DNA from: JADJLQ01 sp034439915
Lineage (GTDB): Bacteria > Bacteroidota > Bacteroidia > Chitinophagales > Saprospiraceae
Reading direction: 5' to 3'
DNA: 9,152 nt
NCBI GenBank assembly: GCA_034439915.1
Contig: JAWXBI010000212.1
Span: 1 to 9,152 of the forward strand
Positions within the stretch are counted from its first letter, which is position 1; every line of letters begins with the position of its first letter. The translations under genes and the position numbers were made by a program. The notes beneath the pieces were generated by a model that saw only the letters and a program-made list of their open reading frames with translations, ran no database searches and was not told the DNA's origin. Below, one piece after another: positions 5,774 through 9,152 of the stretch.

Positions 5774-6771
5774 AATACATCATTTTAGGCACTATAGTAT
5801 TCAGTTTAATAGCCTGCGGCAGTGCAAGTTACGTCGTAAATGAAAATCAAGGCATAGATTACAGTCAGGAAAAATATTGGGCTGCCTTACCCTCTAAAGC
5901 AGACCCATCTGACTTGGTACCTGATGGACTACCTATTCCAAAACAAACGGATGTCGATGTATTCTTTTTATATCCCACCTCCTTCCTTTCACGGAAAGAC
6001 CGGGATCAGTGGAACGCTTCTCTGGACAATAAAAAAGTAAATAAACACACCGATCAGACTTCTATTAAATACCAGGCCAGTGTTTTTAATCAAGTCGGTC
6101 AGGTATACGCCCCCCGGTATCGCCAGGCACATATCCATAGTTATTATAGTTCAGATAAAGAAAGGGCTACCAGGGCTTTTGACCTCGCCTATCAGGATGT
6201 ACGGGATGCTTTTAAACATTACCTCACCCATCACAACAATGGGAGGCCAATCATCATCGCCGGCCATAGCCAGGGCACCACGCATGGTATGAGATTAGTC
6301 AAAGAATTTTTTGACGGCACTCCTTTACAGGAACGTTTGGTGGTCGCTTATCTGGCCGGTATACCCGTACCACAAGGATATTTTGAACACCTCAAACCCT
6401 GCTCTTCACCGGAGGATCTTTCTTGTGTGAACAGTTGGCGCACATTTAAATATGGATATGAACCCAAGTACCTGGCCCATGAAAAACCCATGATCATTAC
6501 CAACCCGATATCCTGGAAAACAGATACCTCCTATATAGCTAAGACGAATAATAAAGGAGCCGTGTTGAGAAAATTTGAGGGCGGTGGGTTAGGTGGAATT
6601 ACCGATGCTCAGATTTATAAAAATATCTTATGGGTGCACAAACCTAAATTCCCCGGTAGCTTTTTATATCTCAGCAATAATTTCCATATTGCGGATTATA
6701 ATTTCTTCTATTTCGATATCCGCCAAAATGCGCTATTGCGCAAAGATCGTTTCCTGAACAAAACCAATTAA
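5770..6771 (+). CDS. DUF3089 alpha/beta-hydrolase, lipoprotein
   Basis: The 333-residue product has a lipoprotein signal ending SLIAC, with Cys16 as the lipidation site, so it is anchored in the envelope. The DUF3089 layout is complete: DVFFLYPTSF (64-73), YAPRYRQAHIHSYY (113-126), AFDLAYQDVRDAFKHYL (136-152), the nucleophile elbow AGHSQG with Ser167, VAYLAGIPVP (192-201), a cysteine pair at 211 and 219 before SWRTF, and NNFHIADYNFFYFDIR (303-318), which offers His306 as the likely catalytic histidine. Family members are predicted serine hydrolases or esterases of unknown substrate. The start is fixed by the four-base overlap with the DUF4198 stop and by the signal sequence that follows it directly. 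Its function with DUF4198 is not known. Confidence 0.88.
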   Translation: MKYIILGTIVFSLIACGSASYVVNENQGIDYSQEKYWAALPSKADPSDLVPDGLPIPKQTDVDVFFLYPTSFLSRKDRDQWNASLDNKKVNKHTDQTSIKYQASVFNQVGQVYAPRYRQAHIHSYYSSDKERATRAFDLAYQDVRDAFKHYLTHHNNGRPIIIAGHSQGTTHGMRLVKEFFDGTPLQERLVVAYLAGIPVPQGYFEHLKPCSSPEDLSCVNSWRTFKYGYEPKYLAHEKPMIITNPISWKTDTSYIAKTNNKGAVLRKFEGGGLGGITDAQIYKNILWVHKPKFPGSFLYLSNNFHIADYNFFYFDIRQNALLRKDRFLNKTN

Positions 6772-6818
6772 GTTCTGGAAAACTAACTTACCTTCAAAGC
6801 ATTCAAATCAACGAAGGA

Positions 6819-8123
6819 ATGGTGGAGGCGGAAAAAACAAAGTTAGGGCTTTGGACAGGCACTTCTTTAGTAGTGGGCAATATGGTAGCCTCCGGTGTTT
6901 TTATGTTGCCTGCTGCTCTGGCAAGTTTCGGTTCCTTAAGCCTTTTAGGATGGTTGATCTCGGGTATTGGTGCCATTTGTATTGCTTTGGTCTTCAGTTG
7001 GCTCAGCCGGATTATGCCGCTCTCCAAAGGCGGACCGTATGCTTATTCCCGGGCAGGCATGGGTGACTTTGCCGGATTTTGGGTGGCCTGGGGCTATTGG
7101 ATCAGTATATGGTGTGCGAATGCCGCTCTTGCTATTGCGTGTGTCAGTTACCTCACTACGTTTTTTCCAATATTTGGTACCAGTACTTTTGCAGCGGTGA
7201 TTATGGGATTGAGTATCATTTGGTTTTTGACCTGGTTCAACTCCAGTGGAATCCGGAATGTGGGCTCCATGCAATTAATCACCACTATATTAAAACTCAT
7301 ACCGCTGGCTATGATAGGTATTGGAGGTTTATTTTATATACAGACGGATCATTTTAGTGTTTTCAACCGAACAGACAGTTCCGTTTTTTCAGGACTTGGT
7401 CAAACGATAACCCTTACTTTTTTTGCTTTCCTTGGACTGGAATGCGCTACTATACCCTCTTCAGACATTGAACATCCTGAAAAAAACGTACCCAAAGCTA
7501 CCATAATAGGAACCTCGATCAGCACCTTAATCTATATACTGACCACCATAGCGGTCATGGGTATATTGCCCCCGGACTTTTTAATCCAATCTACTGCGCC
7601 CTTAGCCGATGCAGCGCATCAGATCTGGGGTAATTGGGCCAGATATCTGGTGAGTGCCGGGGCCATCATTTCTACTTTTGGAGCTTTAAACGGATGGATC
7701 CTGATGCAGGGCCAGATCCCTGCTGCAGTAGCAAAAGATCAATTATTACCTGCTGTCTTTGCTAAAGAAAACAAAGCACATATTCCTTATTTTGGATTGA
7801 TCATTTCCAGTATTCTCACGTCGGCCCTGTTGATCACCAATTACAACCAGAGTTTATCCTCTGCGTATAAATATGCCCTCTTATTGTCCACCCTCGCCAT
7901 CCTGGTTCCTTATTTATTTTCATTAATTTCTTTCTTCATCTTGGGTAAAACGACAGAAAAATTGCGGTGGAATAAAATGATGACCGTGGTTACCAGTGTT
8001 GCTTTTGTGTTTTCTGTTTGGGCAGTGATAGGTTCTGGTGCCGAAACGGTCTATTGGGGTTTTATCTTATTATTGGCCGGACTACCTCTTTTTGCCTGGG
8101 TGAAAATGAAAAAATTAGAATAA
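6819..8123 (+). CDS. APC-superfamily amino acid permease, AdiC/PotE-like antiporter
   Basis: The 434 residues have about 12 hydrophobic segments, the family's usual size. Segment 1 carries the broken-helix substrate motif GNMVASGVFMLPA (20-32), and GGPYAYSRAGMGDFAGFWVAWGYW (71-94) matches the AdiC/PotE block. From memory of E. coli AdiC, several substrate-path residues line up at nearly the same numbers: Tyr93, Asn101, Glu208 (GLECA) and Trp293 (NGW), the last stacking on the arginine guanidinium. AdiC Trp202 is Phe202 here. The C-terminal WAVIGSGAETVYWGF also matches. This suggests exchange of a cationic or guanidino amino acid across the inner membrane, although the exact substrate is uncertain. 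GAAGGA abuts the ATG with no spacing, so it is not a useful ribosome site. The gene lies 47 bp after the hydrolase and one base before the guanidino hydrolase gene. Confidence 0.9.
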   Translation: MVEAEKTKLGLWTGTSLVVGNMVASGVFMLPAALASFGSLSLLGWLISGIGAICIALVFSWLSRIMPLSKGGPYAYSRAGMGDFAGFWVAWGYWISIWCANAALAIACVSYLTTFFPIFGTSTFAAVIMGLSIIWFLTWFNSSGIRNVGSMQLITTILKLIPLAMIGIGGLFYIQTDHFSVFNRTDSSVFSGLGQTITLTFFAFLGLECATIPSSDIEHPEKNVPKATIIGTSISTLIYILTTIAVMGILPPDFLIQSTAPLADAAHQIWGNWARYLVSAGAIISTFGALNGWILMQGQIPAAVAKDQLLPAVFAKENKAHIPYFGLIISSILTSALLITNYNQSLSSAYKYALLLSTLAILVPYLFSLISFFILGKTTEKLRWNKMMTVVTSVAFVFSVWAVIGSGAETVYWGFILLLAGLPLFAWVKMKKLE

Positions 8124-8124
8124 A

Positions 8125-9027
8125 GTGGTATCGCGGTCAACCGCCCATACGGAATATGGTAAGATAGATGAGCTGATCATTAAAAAAGCTGAAGCAGCTT
8201 TTATTTCTCAGAATGTTATTGATAGTCAATGGCACCAACTGAACTTCACCGCCCCTCCTCATATGGAGTTGGCTATTTCAGAATACGACACGTTCGAATC
8301 GATATTGAATCGATATGCTTCAACCATCCATTACCTTCCGGCGGACGAATCCGTAACGATAGATTCCTTGTATTGCCGGGATTCCTGCCTGTTCACGGAC
8401 CATGGCATGATTTTATGTCAAATGGGCAAAGCGAACCGTCAGACTGAGCCCAATGCCATAAGGGCATATTGTCAACAACACGCTATTCCGATTCTTGGAG
8501 TAATAGAAGCTCCAGGTACGATCGAAGGTGGGGATCTGACCTGGATCAAAGAAGATACTCTGGCAGTAGGCCACACCTACCGCACGAATGCAGAAGGCAT
8601 CCGTCAATTAAAACATTTATTACTCCCTTTCGATATCCATTTGATTGAAGCCGATCTGCCGCATTTTAAAGGCCCTGCCGATGTTTTCCATCTCATGTCT
8701 ATTCTGAGCCCGGTTGACCGGGACATGGCAGTGGTATATTCACCTATGATGCCGGTGCGGTTCAGAAATTTTTTACTTGACCTGGATTATCATTTGATTG
8801 AAGTGCCGGACGTCGAGTTTGATTCGATGGGCTGTAATGTTTTGGCTTTAGCACCCAGAATATGTTTGATGGTTTCCGGTAATCCGATTACCGCAAATGC
8901 GCTTCGATCCGGCGGTTGCACGGTATTTGAATACGAAGGTCAGGAAATCAGTTTAAAAGGCGGTGGTGGCCCGACTTGTTTAACCCGGCCTTTGAAGAGA
9001 AGTATAAAGGATTCAGGGTTTTATTAA
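8125..9027 (+). CDS. Guanidino-group-modifying hydrolase (dimethylarginine hydrolase / arginine deiminase type)
   Basis: The 300-residue protein belongs to the pentein fold family that hydrolyses guanidino groups through a Cys-His-acid centre. Visible landmarks are YCRDSCLF (83-90, the substrate-side Arg-Asp), EGGDLTW (134-140, acidic catalytic/binding residues), His189 in VFHLMSIL, and the nucleophile Cys285 in KGGGGPTCLTRPLKR. The length fits DDAH-like members better than full arginine deiminases (about 400) or agmatine deiminases (about 350 with GGNIHC-type ends). Likely products are citrulline plus an amine or ammonia. The start must be GTG at 8125: an in-frame TAG lies at 8116-8118, only two codons intervene, and the next Met is residue 47. 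N-terminal similarity (EYGKIDELII) begins within ten residues. It is tightly coupled to the upstream permease. The substrate (arginine, methylarginine or other) is not decided by the sequence. Confidence 0.85.
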   Translation: MVSRSTAHTEYGKIDELIIKKAEAAFISQNVIDSQWHQLNFTAPPHMELAISEYDTFESILNRYASTIHYLPADESVTIDSLYCRDSCLFTDHGMILCQMGKANRQTEPNAIRAYCQQHAIPILGVIEAPGTIEGGDLTWIKEDTLAVGHTYRTNAEGIRQLKHLLLPFDIHLIEADLPHFKGPADVFHLMSILSPVDRDMAVVYSPMMPVRFRNFLLDLDYHLIEVPDVEFDSMGCNVLALAPRICLMVSGNPITANALRSGGCTVFEYEGQEISLKGGGGPTCLTRPLKRSIKDSGFY

Positions 9028-9033
9028 AACCCT
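9015..9033 (+). terminator. Hairpin overlapping the hydrolase stop codon
   Basis: AGGGTTTT (9015-9022) and AAAACCCT (9026-9033) form a perfect 8-bp stem with a 3-nt loop that includes the start of the TAA stop. No T-run follows on the plus strand, so intrinsic termination is uncertain. Confidence 0.35.
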
Positions 9034-9053
9034 ATGCCCTATCCCCTATCCCC
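9030..9053. repeat. Short 7-bp tandem repeat (CCCTATS)
   Basis: Three perfect-length heptamers, CCCTATG, CCCTATC and CCCTATC, are followed by CCC. The repeat begins inside the right arm of the preceding hairpin. It is a simple-sequence tract of a type prone to copy-number change, and it sits between the hydrolase stop and the next promoter. Confidence 0.75.
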
Positions 9054-9072
9054 GAGGGTATTCAGAAAAGTG

Positions 9073-9117
9073 TGTCAAAGTTTAAATGTTAACAAAATAA
9101 ACAAAATAACTTTGACA
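9073..9117 (+). promoter_or_regulatory. Promoter with flanking inverted repeat for the next gene
   Basis: TAACTTTG (9107-9114) matches the TAnnTTTG -7 consensus and lies 3 bases before an ATG at 9118, so the transcript would be leaderless or nearly so. A perfect 8-bp inverted repeat, TGTCAAAG (9073-9080) and CTTTGACA (9110-9117), brackets the promoter with a 29-bp AT-rich spacer. The right half-site overlaps the -7 box itself, which would suit a repressor site. This reading depends on the ATG at 9118 being real. Confidence 0.5.
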
Positions 9118-9152
9118 ATGAAAAAGGAAAAAGGACAAATTATCGACCAGGG
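9118..9152 (+). CDS. Start of an unidentified gene (11 codons visible)
   Basis: ATG at 9118 opens MKKEKGQIIDQ and is still open at the window edge. Too little is visible to name a family. The support is the consensus -7 box directly upstream and the lysine-rich start typical of this phylum. It lies 90 bp after the guanidino hydrolase, separated from it by the hairpin, the heptamer tract and its own promoter, so it is probably a separate transcription unit. Confidence 0.45.
   Translation, partial: MKKEKGQIIDQ

Noticed and set aside
6945..7357. Several open frames overlapping the permease gene on both strands
   Set aside because: The permease frame alone shows a full-length family protein with conserved motifs. 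The others are shadows.

Overview
The window looks like a chromosomal segment of a member of the Bacteroidota, possibly a Saprospiria-like lineage. Three sites match the phylum's -7 promoter consensus TAnnTTTG, the start codons lack Shine-Dalgarno sequences, and the families present (DUF4407, DUF4198, DUF3089, small lipoproteins) fit. The assignment is inferred from sequence style and families, not from a database match.

Left third (1-1572). An Rrf2-type regulator runs off the left edge on the minus strand. It has a recognisable promoter, and two near-identical 16-bp palindromic boxes lie upstream of it. About 1.2 kb without an intact gene follows. This stretch holds the multiply frameshifted remains of a XerC/D-like tyrosine recombinase (about 700-1290, minus), a long hairpin just past its truncated end (604-661) and a nested inverted repeat at its 5' end (1236-1363). 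It reads as the relic of an integrating element.

Middle (1573-4282). A DUF4407 membrane/coiled-coil protein and a small lipoprotein of unknown function lie on the plus strand. They converge on rlmN (minus), the 23S rRNA A2503 / tRNA methyltransferase, which has all its catalytic cysteines and a very short leader.

Repeat region (4315-4900). Immediately upstream of rlmN are two tandem 223-bp copies, about 92% identical by eye, of a palindrome-rich non-coding repeat. A partial third copy and a decayed fourth piece follow. The repeat edge lies within 20 bp of the rlmN -7 box.

Right half (4961-9152, all plus strand). A DUF4198 exported protein, whose predicted mature N-terminus is a histidine, overlaps by ATGA a DUF3089 alpha/beta-hydrolase lipoprotein. 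After 47 bp comes an AdiC-like APC-superfamily antiporter. One base after its stop a guanidino-group-modifying hydrolase (arginine deiminase/dimethylarginine hydrolase type) begins at GTG. The last two genes plausibly form an uptake-and-hydrolysis module for arginine or a related guanidino compound. Beyond them are a short hairpin, a 7-bp tandem repeat and a promoter flanked by an inverted repeat. This promoter appears to drive a next gene whose first 11 codons are visible. I see no CRISPR array, rRNA, tRNA or complete insertion sequence.
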